A DNA stretch of 64,000 bases. It comes from JBBDYH01 sp040901795. Its GTDB lineage: Bacteria > Planctomycetota > Planctomycetia > Pirellulales > JALHPA01. Position 1 is the stretch's first letter; the number at the start of each line of letters is the position of its first letter. The DNA is taken from the NCBI GenBank assembly GCA_040901795.1, contig JBBDYH010000143.1, positions 10,065-74,064 of the forward strand, in the 5' to 3' direction. The translations under genes were made by a program, and so were the position numbers. The notes under the pieces were generated by a model. It did no database searches, was not told the DNA's origin, and was given only the letters and a program-made list of their open reading frames with translations. This document shows positions 23,960-32,615 of this stretch, piece by piece.

Positions 23960-25973
23960 AAGCTCGCAGTTTGGCGCCATGCTGCTTCGCGCACTGCGCC
24001 AGCACGGCGTCTCGAACCTGATCCGCGGCGCCGCTCGTGAGTGTGCCCTCACGGCTGCGGAGTACCATCGAGAACAGCAGGCTCTTCTTGCCTTGGCCCA
24101 GTCGCTGTTGATCGCGATACGTGTCCAGGTACTTGATCTGCTCCAGCTCCGGTCCCGCCGACGCGCGAACCGTTTGCTCGACGGCGCCCCAAGAAACCGC
24201 CTCCTCGACGACCAGGTTTAGGTCGCGCGACACCGCCGGATAAGGCGGCAAGTCCCCCGCTTGCGGGATCAGCCGAGCCACTTGCTCCAGCACCGCCACA
24301 TGAACCTCCGCGACCGTCGCCGCCCCGCGCAGCTCAAACTCCTTGAGACCCGCCGCGCTCACTTCACCGAGGAACCCGATTCGCTCGCCGCCGAGGCTCA
24401 GCTCGGCCGCTCGCCCGGCTTGCAGCAATGGATGCTGATACGCCCTGACTTCCAGCGCAACGGGGGCGTTTAACGCGCTGAACAGGCCCTCGATCAACCC
24501 CTTCACGCGTAAGAAATCGTCTCCGCTTGTCAGGCTCAACATCAGCTCTTCCTGCGGCAATTCTTTGGGCCGCGGAAGATACACGCGTGCGACCTCGAAC
24601 AGCTCGACCGGCGGGTTTCCCACGGCCTCGTTCGTGCGTCGAGCCAAGAGCAAGCTCGGGATCAGGCTTCGCCGTAAGCGGTCCGCCCTGCGAAGCACGG
24701 GAATCGGCGAGCGCAACGCGGGCGCGTCGGTCCATGGCGAGAACGCCTCCGATGCCGCCTCTTCGACCGCGCTGGATGTCATTGCTTCGTCCAGGCCCGC
24801 GCCCACGAGTGCCGTTCGCAGGCGGCCGAGCACGCGATCGCGATGCGTGCGCGCCGAAGCCGCCATCGGCACGTGTACGTCTTCCGGGATCGCATCGTAC
24901 CCATGAATGCGCGCTACCTCCTCGATCAAGTCAATCTCGCGCGCCAGGTCGCGTCGCCAGCTTGGCGGTATCACCTCGACGCGTGCCGCGTCGGCCGTGC
25001 GCTCCTCGTTGCCCAGTGCGGCAAGGATCTTGCGCACGCGATCCACCGGCACAGTGATGCCCAGAACCCGTTCAAGTTGTGACAACCGCAGCACAATGGA
25101 ATCGCGCGGCGCTGGCGGTCGGCCGACGTCGATCACACCCGCGGCCAATTCACCGCCGGCCAGCTCCAGGATCAGCTCACACGCCCGGCGGCTGGCCCAA
25201 TCGACGCCTTCAGGATCCAAGCCGCGCTCAAAGCGGTACGAGGAGTCGCTGTGCAGATTGAGCTTGCGTGCGGTGCTGCGAATCGAAATCGGATCGAACT
25301 GGGCGGCCTCAATCAACACGTCAGCGGTGGCCGGGCCAACCTCGGTATTCGCGCCGCCCATCACGCCGCCGAGCCCCACCGCGTGCGAGCGGTCGGAGAT
25401 CACGCACATCCCCGGCTCCAACTCGTACGTCTTGTGGTTAATCGCCAGAAACTTTTCGCCTTGGCGAGCATCGCGGACGATGATCTCGCGTCCGTCGAGC
25501 CGATGCAGATCAAAGGCGTGCAGTGGCTGCCCACACTCCATCAGCACGTAGTTCGTCACATCGACCACATTGTTGATCGCCGCAATGCCGATCGTTGCTA
25601 GCCGATCGACCATCCACTGCGGGCTGGCCTTGATCTTCACACCGCGGATCACGCGCGCCGTGTATCGAGGACAAAGCGCCGGCGCCTGCAGCGTGACGCG
25701 TGTCAGGCCCGCGACCGCTGCCGTAGCCGTCGGCGGATTGGCAGCCGGCATCTTAAGCGGCTGGCCAAAGAGCACGGCCGCCTCGCGCGCGATGCCGATG
25801 TGTCCCAGGCAATCGGGACGGTTGCTAGTCACCTCCAGGTCAATGGCGAGATCGTCGCCGACCGGGTTGGTATCTTCGTGATTCAGACCGGCGAGCATCA
25901 GCTTTCGCTCGACATCGGTCACCGGCACGTCGAGTGGCACGTAATCTTTGAGCCAATTCCAGGAGACGATCAT
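23955..25973 (-). CDS. pheT: Phenylalanine--tRNA ligase beta subunit, lacking the EMAP-type domain
   Basis: 672 residues. MIVSWNWLKDYVPLDVP is the normal N-terminal B1 start, but after GLNHEDTNPVGDDLAIDLEVTSNRPDCLG the EMAP/OB-fold tRNA-binding insert (usually about 100 residues at 40-150) is absent, explaining the short length. B3/B4 editing domain follows (PRYTARVIRGVKI, INNVVDVTNYVLMECGQPLHAFD), then B5 (LRLSQLERVLGITVP), the catalytic-like core (EIDLIEEVARIHGYDAIP) and a C-terminal FDX-ACB anticodon-binding domain (PPYPAVSRDLNLVVEE). The alpha subunit pheS is not adjacent. ATG at 25973. Confidence 0.95.
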   Translation of the reverse strand: MIVSWNWLKDYVPLDVPVTDVERKLMLAGLNHEDTNPVGDDLAIDLEVTSNRPDCLGHIGIAREAAVLFGQPLKMPAANPPTATAAVAGLTRVTLQAPALCPRYTARVIRGVKIKASPQWMVDRLATIGIAAINNVVDVTNYVLMECGQPLHAFDLHRLDGREIIVRDARQGEKFLAINHKTYELEPGMCVISDRSHAVGLGGVMGGANTEVGPATADVLIEAAQFDPISIRSTARKLNLHSDSSYRFERGLDPEGVDWASRRACELILELAGGELAAGVIDVGRPPAPRDSIVLRLSQLERVLGITVPVDRVRKILAALGNEERTADAARVEVIPPSWRRDLAREIDLIEEVARIHGYDAIPEDVHVPMAASARTHRDRVLGRLRTALVGAGLDEAMTSSAVEEAASEAFSPWTDAPALRSPIPVLRRADRLRRSLIPSLLLARRTNEAVGNPPVELFEVARVYLPRPKELPQEELMLSLTSGDDFLRVKGLIEGLFSALNAPVALEVRAYQHPLLQAGRAAELSLGGERIGFLGEVSAAGLKEFELRGAATVAEVHVAVLEQVARLIPQAGDLPPYPAVSRDLNLVVEEAVSWGAVEQTVRASAGPELEQIKYLDTYRDQQRLGQGKKSLLFSMVLRSREGTLTSGAADQVRDAVLAQCAKQHGAKLRAS

Positions 25974-25976
25974 TGT

Positions 25977-26006
25977 TGAGGGTTCAGAGTTCGGGGTTCA
26001 GGGTTC
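25977..26006. repeat. GGTTCAG heptamer remnants between hemC and pheT
   Basis: About four units of the GGGTTCA heptamer, with base changes (GGTTCAGAGTTCGGGGTTCA), lie three bases upstream of the pheT start codon. Confidence 0.7.
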
Positions 26007-26065
26007 AACATCCGATGGCGACGACATGGTGTAACCTCGGCGACTCGAGGTTTTGACCGTTCATA

Positions 26066-26983
26066 CTACAGAGCGGCTCGCGACAATGCGATGAGAGTTG
26101 CCGCCCCTTGAGCCAGCAGCTCCTCCCCGATGCGGCGGCCAAGTTCCACTGCCATGGCGGTCGGCTCGGCTCCTTCGGCGATGAGCCGTTGTCGTCCGTC
26201 ACGGCTCAGCACGGTTGCTGTGAGCCGCAGGTTCCCGTCTTGTTCGACGCGTCCCCAGGCGCCTACGGGGGCGAGGCAACCGCCGCGCAGCGTCGCCAGC
26301 AGAGAGCGCTCGGCGAGCACCGCGGCATGCGTCACTTCGTCGTCGAGCCGCGCAACCGCCGCTAGCGTTGGCGGATCGTCGGCCCGCGTCTCCAACCCGA
26401 GTGCTCCTTGCCCGATCGCCGGCAGCATCAGCGACTTGGGTAAGATTTCGACGATCTCGGCTTCCAGTCCAAGGCGTTTCAGTCCCGCTTCGGCCAGCAC
26501 AAGTGCGTCGTATTCCCCTTCGTGCAGCTTGCGGACGCGCGTCTCGACATTGCCACGGATCTCGCTGACCTGCAAATCCGGTCGAGCGTGCAGCAATTGG
26601 CTCTGGCGACGCAGGCTGCCCGTCCCCACCTTTGCTGCCGGCGGCAATTCAGCCAATGGCAGCCTGCCTCGGCTCAAGAGAGCATCGCTTGGCGACTCCC
26701 GCGTCGGCACTGCGGCCAGGAGCAGGCCTGCCACGTTTTCCGTCGGCAGGTCCTTGAGACTGTGAACGGCCAGATCGATCCGGCCATCGAGCAGCGCTCG
26801 CTGGAGTTCCTTGGTGAAAACGCCGCTGGTGCCAATGGCTCCGATCGGACCTTGTTGATCTCGATCGCCCGCCGTGGTAATTGGAACCAGCTCCACGTCG
26901 ACGCCGCCGGCGCGCAATTGCTCGGCCACCCAGTTGGCTTGCCATTGAGCTAAGGGACTTGCGCGAGTGCCGATATGTATCAT
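26066..26983 (-). CDS. hemC: Hydroxymethylbilane synthase (porphobilinogen deaminase)
   Basis: Third enzyme of tetrapyrrole synthesis: it joins four porphobilinogen units. From the ATG at 26983 the 305-residue protein starts MIHIGTRASPLAQWQANWV; further blocks are TSGVFTKELQRALLDGRIDLAVHSLKDLPT, VGTGSLRRQSQLLHARPDL and EIRGNVETRVRKL. The dipyrromethane cofactor cysteine is in LRGGCLAPVGAW. The open frame extends to 27040 but the extra 19 residues are encoded by the GTAGGGTGGGACC repeat and were discarded. Faces the same way as pheT downstream. Confidence 0.96.
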   Translation of the reverse strand: MIHIGTRASPLAQWQANWVAEQLRAGGVDVELVPITTAGDRDQQGPIGAIGTSGVFTKELQRALLDGRIDLAVHSLKDLPTENVAGLLLAAVPTRESPSDALLSRGRLPLAELPPAAKVGTGSLRRQSQLLHARPDLQVSEIRGNVETRVRKLHEGEYDALVLAEAGLKRLGLEAEIVEILPKSLMLPAIGQGALGLETRADDPPTLAAVARLDDEVTHAAVLAERSLLATLRGGCLAPVGAWGRVEQDGNLRLTATVLSRDGRQRLIAEGAEPTAMAVELGRRIGEELLAQGAATLIALSRAAL

Positions 26984-26993
26984 TCGGGGTTCA

Positions 26994-27053
26994 AGGTAGG
27001 GTGGGACCAGGCCGCCGCGGCCGCCGGCCCACCGATTCAAGGTTCACGATTGC
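26994..27053. repeat. GTAGGGTGGGACC...GGCCCACC repeat plus GGTTCA remnant
   Basis: GTAGGGTGGGAC and GGCCCACC bracket a GC-only palindrome (GGCCGCCGCGGCCGCCGG), the same unit as at 18607-18645 and 39115-39152. It occupies the hemC leader and meets the 3' end of the DUF502 gene. Confidence 0.75.
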
Positions 27054-28060
27054 GAACGAGCACTCCCTTCGGGCGGCGCCGGAAGCTCGAGCGCGTGTCC
27101 CTCCAGAGGCGCGGTCTCAACAATAATGGGCCCGCCCGCCGCCGCGCTTGCCAATGGATGCTGCCGGTCTACGTGCTGCGACTTCGGCACAGCCACGCCG
27201 CAACTCACGTAAAACTGCAGTGCCTGATCGATAGTCATGCTCAAATCGTGTGTTTCACGTGTCGGCACCATCACGCAGTATCCAGTGATTGGTGTCGGAG
27301 ATCCAGGCAGCACCACGGTGACGCACGGCTCACGGGCCGCGTTGACCACGTCGCCGACGCCGTCGCTGGTGACCAGCCCAATCGACCAAATCCCCTTCCG
27401 AGGGTATTCAACGGCCACCACGCGCTTGTATTGCACTTGTTTATCGACGAGCACAAAGTTGGTGACCTTTTTAACCGACGAATAGACGGACCGCACCAGC
27501 GGGAGCCTCCGAACCGCCCGCTCCAGGAACTCGCCAGTGCCGAAGGCCAAAAGTTTGCCGAGGAAATACAGCACCAACACAAACATGCAGAAGAACACCG
27601 GCACGACGATCTCGCGGCGGAGGTAACGAGACGAAACGTAGCGGCGATAGGCTTCTTCTCCTTTAACCGGCACCGCCTCGTACGACAGGTTCTCGCGCAG
27701 CCAGGAGTGCACCTCGGCGGGAATAAATTCGCGCACGATGCGCTCGCGGGGTGTGTTCCCCTCGCCCAATCGGGCGTAAGGCTCGCCATCAAAAAACATC
27801 GTCTGATCGGTTGCCTCTTCCCGCGGGACCTCTCGAATGTCCTTGGTGGCCTGGACCCACAGTTCGAGCGAGATCTCTTCGACTGGATTCAGTAGGTACA
27901 TTTCTATTGTACTGGCGATCCAGACCAGGATCACAAGGGTCAGCACCGGCGGCAGGATCAGCGCCAACCCGCGCAGCACCGAGGGGCGAAAGCGAAACAG
28001 TGACGCCCGCCGAGGGAGTGGAGGCGATGGATCGAGCGGGATGGCAGACTCAGGCGGCAT
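27044..28060 (-). CDS. DUF502 family membrane protein
   Basis: 338 residues. One N-terminal hydrophobic segment (VLRGLALILPPVLTLVILVWI, about 29-50) and a second (IVVPVFFCMFVLVLYFLGKLL, about 147-168) precede the DUF502 core: GTGEFLERAVRRLPLVRSVYSSVKKVT, FVLVDKQVQYKRVVAVEYPRKG and CVTVVLPGSPTPITGYCVMVP. An insertion of about 90 residues between the two helices (periplasmic, with VREFIPAEVHSWL) is longer than in proteobacterial members and seems usual for planctomycetes. Function of the family is unknown, though it is often called COG2928. Confidence 0.88.
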   Translation of the reverse strand: MPPESAIPLDPSPPLPRRASLFRFRPSVLRGLALILPPVLTLVILVWIASTIEMYLLNPVEEISLELWVQATKDIREVPREEATDQTMFFDGEPYARLGEGNTPRERIVREFIPAEVHSWLRENLSYEAVPVKGEEAYRRYVSSRYLRREIVVPVFFCMFVLVLYFLGKLLAFGTGEFLERAVRRLPLVRSVYSSVKKVTNFVLVDKQVQYKRVVAVEYPRKGIWSIGLVTSDGVGDVVNAAREPCVTVVLPGSPTPITGYCVMVPTRETHDLSMTIDQALQFYVSCGVAVPKSQHVDRQHPLASAAAGGPIIVETAPLEGHALELPAPPEGSARSQS

Positions 28061-28129
28061 GGCGGCCTTTATTGTCGCGCGGACACGGTGGCACTGACAA
28101 GCGGTTGCTTGGCGGTCACGTGAGGCATC

Positions 28130-29119
28130 TTACTCCCCCCGAAAATCGACGTGGCAAGCGTTACACGCCTTACTCAAATTCCCGGCGGCCGCACGTGCGG
28201 CGTCGGCATTCTTTTCATGGGCTGCCTCGCGGATCTCCAGTGCGGCTTTCTGGAGCGCCCGCGCGTACTTGAGGTAACTCTCGTCCTCGGCATCGATATA
28301 GCTGGGATGTTGGATCACCTGCGCCAGCGCGGCGACCATCTCCGCCTCGTGCTTAATACCGCCAAGGTTCCTGTTGAAGTCAGCCCGGTTGGCGGTCCAT
28401 ACCGCCAGGCGGTCCCGCTGCGCACGCTCCAGCCGCCACATCAACGGCGGCCGGTTCGCGACCTGCTCGTTGAAGTTGGGCTTCGGCTCAATGTTCGATG
28501 GCGACGCAAGTGTCTCGCCGCCCAACAGGGCCGCCAAGTCCGCAGTCCTCAGCCTGGCCTCGTTGTAAACGTTCTCGTTGTCGCTCTTACTGTTGAACCC
28601 GGCGCGGGCGAAGAGCTCGCGTGCCGCGGCCGCTTGGTTTTCCCAGCGGACTTCCGCGTCATACTCCGCGGCGATGGCAAACATCGTGGCAAGCGTGCTG
28701 AAGTAGCGGCGCGCCTCGCGGGCGCCTTCGCCTTGGAACTGGCTCGGAGTCTTTACGGCAGCCGCCAACAGCGGTCGGTACGCCTTGACCTCGTCGGCCA
28801 GCGTCTCGGCCGAAATCAGCGTTGACCAGCGGATGCCGTCCATCGGCGGTGGCAGCGTACCGGCTCCGCGAGGTGTGGGAATCGTGTCGCTACCACTCGG
28901 CTGGCGGGAACCCGTCGCCAGCATGCTCCCTGGGCGCTTGCCAACCAATGCCTTTCGAGCGTCGGGGAAAAAGATCTGCTCCACCTCGCGCGGGTCGAAC
29001 TTTGGCGGCACCGCGCGTTTCTTCGACGTGCCCTGACCGTGGGTCGCCAACGTGCAAGTCAGAATCGTTAGGGCAACGAACGCCGCAGCAGGACAGCAGA
29101 GCCGGGTGGGTGTATTCAT
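28130..29119 (-). CDS. Exported c-type cytochrome-like protein
   Basis: 329 residues with an N-terminal signal peptide (CCPAAAFVALTILTCTLATHGQ). The only heme motif is at the very end: CNACH in NLSKACNACHVDFRGE, with a long helical part before it (AALEIREAAHEKNADAARAA), which is the pattern of cytochrome c' / c556-type four-helix proteins whose heme site is C-terminal. A helical segment near 130-200 could be a duplicated, heme-free copy. Probably periplasmic electron carrier or gas sensor. It is transcribed divergently from apbE, 61 bases away. Confidence 0.75.
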   Translation of the reverse strand: MNTPTRLCCPAAAFVALTILTCTLATHGQGTSKKRAVPPKFDPREVEQIFFPDARKALVGKRPGSMLATGSRQPSGSDTIPTPRGAGTLPPPMDGIRWSTLISAETLADEVKAYRPLLAAAVKTPSQFQGEGAREARRYFSTLATMFAIAAEYDAEVRWENQAAAARELFARAGFNSKSDNENVYNEARLRTADLAALLGGETLASPSNIEPKPNFNEQVANRPPLMWRLERAQRDRLAVWTANRADFNRNLGGIKHEAEMVAALAQVIQHPSYIDAEDESYLKYARALQKAALEIREAAHEKNADAARAAAGNLSKACNACHVDFRGE

Positions 29120-29167
29120 AAATCAACAGCAGCCGATTTAGCGCCAGCGATATGCTCCATTATCGCC

Positions 29168-29173
29168 TATAAT
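29168..29173 (+). promoter_or_regulatory. Perfect TATAAT -10 box seven bases before apbE ATG
   Basis: TATAAT at 29168-29173 lies so close to the apbE ATG (29181) that transcription would begin at or within a base of the start codon, implying a leaderless mRNA. No good -35 is visible at the expected distance (29145-29150 is CAGCGA). Confidence 0.4.
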
Positions 29174-29180
29174 TCTCGAT

Positions 29181-30275
29181 ATGCCACGCCCCACCAATCG
29201 CCGCGAGTTTCTGCAAGGGAAATCGGCGCTCGAGGCCGCCAGCGAGGCCATCGAGCAACTTGTCGAGGAGCCGCCGCTTGAATCCACAGTGGCCGGCGAG
29301 TCGTATCTTACGCGCATCGGCCGCCGCGCAATGGCCTGCCAGTTCGAGGTCGCGTTGAACACGGGCCAGTATCCACACGCCGCAATCGCAGCGGTCGAGG
29401 CGCTCGATCTGATCGATCGCCTCGAGCAGCAGATGACCGTCTATCGCGACGACAGCGAAATCAGCGAGCTTAATGCAACTGCGTTTCAGGATCCGGTTGA
29501 AGTCGAACCGCGGCTGTTCGAATTACTGTCGCTCGGCGTGCGGCTCTATCATGACACGCACGGCGCCTACGACCTCACCGCCGGGCGTCTGTCGCGAGTC
29601 TGGGGATTTTATCACCGCTCCGGCCGTGTGCCCTCGGCCGAAGAGCTGAGCGAGGCGATGAGCCGTGTCGGAACCGCACAGCTCGACCTCGATCCGCAGC
29701 GGCAGGCCGTCAGCTTTCGCGTGCCGGACATGGAGATCAACCTCGGCAGCATTGGCAAGGGATATGCCCTCGACCGCGCGGCCGAGGTCATGGCCGAGCG
29801 CGGGATTGAGCACTATCTCTTGCACGGGGGACAAAGCAGCGTGTTGGCCCGCGGATCGCGTGGACGCTTTGCCTCCGCAGATGCCGCCGCCCGCGAAGGC
29901 TGGTGGATCGGCGTGCGCCATCCCCTACGGCCCAATCAGCGACTGGCGGAAGTGCGTGTTTTGAACCGGGCGCTGGCCACGTCGGGATCGGCGGTCCAAT
30001 TCTTCTTGCATCAGGGACGACGTTATGGTCATATTCTCGACCCGCGGAGCGGCCGGCCCGCCGTGGGGTCGCTCGCGACGACGGTACTTGCCCCCACGGC
30101 CGCCGAAGCCGACGCACTTTCGACCGCCTGCTACGTCCTGGGCCGCGATGCCGCGTTGGAATACTGCCGCGCCCATCCGCAGATCGGGTTGGTCCATATT
30201 TCACCGGGAACTCAGGACGGCTCGATCGATGTGGTCACCAGCGGCATTGCCGATGTTGACCTGCGGTGGCTCTAA
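29181..30275 (+). CDS. apbE: FAD:protein FMN transferase (ApbE)
   Basis: Transfers FMN to threonine residues of partner flavoproteins, in the periplasm. The 364-residue protein starts with a twin-arginine-like NRREFLQGK but lacks a clear hydrophobic signal helix. Family blocks: GRRAMACQFEVALNTG, ALDLIDRLEQQMTVYRDDSEISELN, AYDLTAGRLSRVWGFY, INLGSIGKGYALDRAAEVM, LLHGGQSSVLARG, and GHILDPRSGRPA followed by TVLAPTAAEADALSTACYVLG, the metal- and FAD-binding region with the conserved Asp. Neighbouring a c-type cytochrome gene suggests flavo-redox metabolism. Ends six bases before a MITE-like element. Confidence 0.95.
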   Translation: MPRPTNRREFLQGKSALEAASEAIEQLVEEPPLESTVAGESYLTRIGRRAMACQFEVALNTGQYPHAAIAAVEALDLIDRLEQQMTVYRDDSEISELNATAFQDPVEVEPRLFELLSLGVRLYHDTHGAYDLTAGRLSRVWGFYHRSGRVPSAEELSEAMSRVGTAQLDLDPQRQAVSFRVPDMEINLGSIGKGYALDRAAEVMAERGIEHYLLHGGQSSVLARGSRGRFASADAAAREGWWIGVRHPLRPNQRLAEVRVLNRALATSGSAVQFFLHQGRRYGHILDPRSGRPAVGSLATTVLAPTAAEADALSTACYVLGRDAALEYCRAHPQIGLVHISPGTQDGSIDVVTSGIADVDLRWL

Positions 30276-30281
30276 AACGTT

Positions 30282-30394
30282 TGGAGTGCGGCGACTCGTC
30301 GCCGCTTTGGATTTCAGTACGGCGTGAAAGGCGAGAGAATGGTCTGGTTGGACAACCGTGGAAAAAGAAAGCGATGACAAGTCATCGCACTCCA
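30282..30394. mobile_element. MITE-like element, TGGAGTGCGG family (copy 1)
   Basis: A 113-bp element with TGGAGTGCGGCGACTCGTCG at one end and a GCGATGACAAGTCATCGC-type arm ending CACTCCA at the other. Each arm is itself a small hairpin and the two arms are inverted relative to each other. Same family as 47850-47966. Confidence 0.8.
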
Positions 30395-30459
30395 CAGAAA
30401 CCGCAGTCCCCGCGCCCGCTGCCCTGAGGTAGAATAAGGCAACGCGCCGGGGAACTGTC

Positions 30460-31266
30460 ATGCCCTTCGATCTAACACCACTGTTGGCCGACGTCGGCGA
30501 GAACCTGCTCAGCGACGCGTCCTACCTGTGGGTGATCATTTTTCTGATCCTCACCGGCTGCGGGCTGCCGATTCCCGAAGAGGTGGGGATCATCGCGGCC
30601 GGCGTGTGGGCCGCCGATGGAGCGATGAATTTCTGGTTGGGGTTGTTGGCCTGCCTGTTCGGGTGCATCGTCGGCGACAGCATCATGTACGCCATCGGCT
30701 ACCGTTTTGGCAAGAGCGTGCTTCGTGAGCACCCGATGTTTACGGGATTTCTCACGCCCGAGCGCGAACGGCACATCGAGCAATTAATCCGCCGCCGAGG
30801 TGCAGTCGTGCTGTTCACCGCCCGGTTTTTGGTCGGCGTCCGCGGGCCGGTTTATCTGACGGCGGGAATCCTCCACTTTCCCTACCGGCGATTCCTGCTT
30901 ATCGATCTGTTTTGCGCGACGATTGTCGTATCGCTGTTCTACAGCCTGGCCTGGTTTTATGGCCAGGACATCATCACCTGGATTCGCACCGCGGAAGAGG
31001 GAATCACATTGGCGGTCGCGATCGCACTGGCTGTCGGCGCTGGTTTCTTCTGGTTGCACCACCGCCGATCGAAGCGGATGATCGAAACTCTGGATCGGAT
31101 CAGTGAGGGGCTACCTGCCAGCGAGGCGTCGGCAGAATTCGAAGCCGACACACAGGGTGCGGTGCATGATGCCGGCGACAAGCGGTCGGCGACGACACAC
31201 GCGGCCGAGGGCAACGGTCGGGACGGCCAGACTAGCCCCCGCGCTACCAGCGAACGAACGTCGTAG
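30460..31266 (+). CDS. DedA family membrane protein
   Basis: 268 residues of the DedA/SNARE-associated family, lipid scramblases or flippases acting on undecaprenyl-phosphate and phospholipids. Visible features: ILTGCGLPIPEEVGIIAAG (the conserved reentrant GxPxPxE region), GDSIMYAIGYRFGKSVLREHP, FTARFLVGVRGPVYLTAGI with the functional arginines, and about five helices. A charged C-terminal tail of about 55 residues (from SEASAEFEADTQ) is an extension. TAGAAT at 30430-30435 could be the -10 box. The last 23 bases overlap the convergent membrane-protein gene. Confidence 0.93.
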   Translation: MPFDLTPLLADVGENLLSDASYLWVIIFLILTGCGLPIPEEVGIIAAGVWAADGAMNFWLGLLACLFGCIVGDSIMYAIGYRFGKSVLREHPMFTGFLTPERERHIEQLIRRRGAVVLFTARFLVGVRGPVYLTAGILHFPYRRFLLIDLFCATIVVSLFYSLAWFYGQDIITWIRTAEEGITLAVAIALAVGAGFFWLHHRRSKRMIETLDRISEGLPASEASAEFEADTQGAVHDAGDKRSATTHAAEGNGRDGQTSPRATSERTS

Positions 31267-32386
31267 TACGACGGCCTTCCAAGGCCGCCGAGCCGCCAGA
31301 TAAGGCCGCCGTACCAGGTAACCGTGCTGCTCGCCACAGGTCCACAATGGCAGCCATCCCTTGCCCCGCGCCGAAACAAAACAGCGGCGCGATGACCGCG
31401 CCCCAATATTGATTGAAGGGCTGCCCCACAAAGCCGAATGCCAGCACATAGACGCAAGCCGCCCAGGCCGCTCGTCGCCCCCACGCGCCATCCAACGCGG
31501 CGAATCCTAACAGCGCTACGAGCAAATAAATCGCACTAAGCCACTGCGGTAACAGCAGCAAGTACACGTTCATCTGCACTAAGGAAATGACAAACGCTGC
31601 GCCCCCCAACTGCAACCAGCCTTCGGCATGCGTCCGAGCATCGGCCTCGATCAATGGCAAGACCTGGCTGACGTGCCACGCATAGAAGCCGGCATACGCG
31701 AGCGCTCCCGCCAGCCACCCGCCGACCTCCTTCCACCGTCGCTCGCCCATGGCGAAGAACCCGCACACCAGGCAATACGGCGCGGCCAGTTCACGCACGA
31801 ACAATGCGGCCAACCCGCAAGCCACGGCGAATCCCTTGCGGTCGATTCCGTAGCAGACCAGCGATGCCGCCAGAAGTACACCGCACCACACCTCGGACAT
31901 CACGTACGGTCCCGGAAGCGCGACCGGCAACAGTGCCCCCGTGAGAAACAAGAGCGTTGTCAGAGCCAGCCGCAGTCCGGCCCGCTTCGTAACCACGTGT
32001 CCGGCTACGGCCAAGACCCCAACGGCAACGAGTGTGAGTAGCACCTGCCCCGCGCCCACTGGCAATACGCCGATCAGCCACACCGGCAGCGGCGTTCGCC
32101 AGTTCAGAATGCTCCGCGTCGGATAGCCGCGCACTTCGAGTTCGGCCTTGGCGGCGGAATAGTATGTCTCGCCGCCGCCGATACGGTCAATCGTTGCATT
32201 GTAGAGAGCGACATCCCCTGCGCCGCGGCTGGCGGCATCGGCAAAGCCGCTCCGCCAAGGGGAAAGTGTTATCGCCACCAGCAGCAAACCCGCCACAACT
32301 AGCGACGAAAGCACCGCTCGCGCAGCCCCCGGCCGCAGGTGTGCAAAGCGGGTCGGGTGATCAGATCGCAACGCTGTAGCGGTCAT
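31244..32386 (-). CDS. Polytopic membrane protein, glycosyltransferase-like
   Basis: 380 residues with about 10 hydrophobic helices and an N-terminal extracytoplasmic loop (ALYNATIDRIGGGETYYSAAKAELEVRGYPTRS) that carries acidic and aromatic residues, as in GT-C-type polyprenyl-phosphate sugar transferases (GT87-like). SILNWRTPLPVWLIGVLPVG follows. No specific family assigned. The last about 20 residues (ALSGGSAALEGRRTTTF) are encoded by a GGCGGCCTTGGAAGGCCGTC-type repeat that also carries the end of dedA, so this tail is likely dispensable. Confidence 0.65.
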   Translation of the reverse strand: MTATALRSDHPTRFAHLRPGAARAVLSSLVVAGLLLVAITLSPWRSGFADAASRGAGDVALYNATIDRIGGGETYYSAAKAELEVRGYPTRSILNWRTPLPVWLIGVLPVGAGQVLLTLVAVGVLAVAGHVVTKRAGLRLALTTLLFLTGALLPVALPGPYVMSEVWCGVLLAASLVCYGIDRKGFAVACGLAALFVRELAAPYCLVCGFFAMGERRWKEVGGWLAGALAYAGFYAWHVSQVLPLIEADARTHAEGWLQLGGAAFVISLVQMNVYLLLLPQWLSAIYLLVALLGFAALDGAWGRRAAWAACVYVLAFGFVGQPFNQYWGAVIAPLFCFGAGQGMAAIVDLWRAARLPGTAALSGGSAALEGRRTTTFVRW

Positions 32387-32507
32387 GGATTAGGCCACAA
32401 AGGTGGCGCGCAATACCCATGCCAAGCGTAGCTTACAGCCGCGGCAACTCGTCTTGACGACGCACGGCGAACGTGGGACGATTCGCCGCCCTAAGTCGAG
32501 ACGGCAA

Positions 32508-32580
32508 TGGAGGATAGGGGATTTGAACCCCTGACCTTCTGGCTGCCAGCCAGACGCTCTCCCAATTGAGCTAATCCCCC
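32508..32580 (-). tRNA. tRNA-Ala (anticodon GGC)
   Basis: On the minus strand the 73 bases fold into a normal cloverleaf: acceptor GGGGGAT paired with ATCCTCC, D arm GCTC-AATTGGGA-GAGC, anticodon stem TCTGG/CCAGA with loop CTGGCAG (anticodon GGC, reading GCC), and T arm AGGGG-TTCAAAT-CCCCT. Base pair 3-70 is G-U, the alanine identity element. The discriminator is A and CCA is not encoded. Confidence 0.96.
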
Positions 32581-32615
32581 GTCGGTAAACCTACTTAAAC
32601 CTTATCGGTCCCGAA

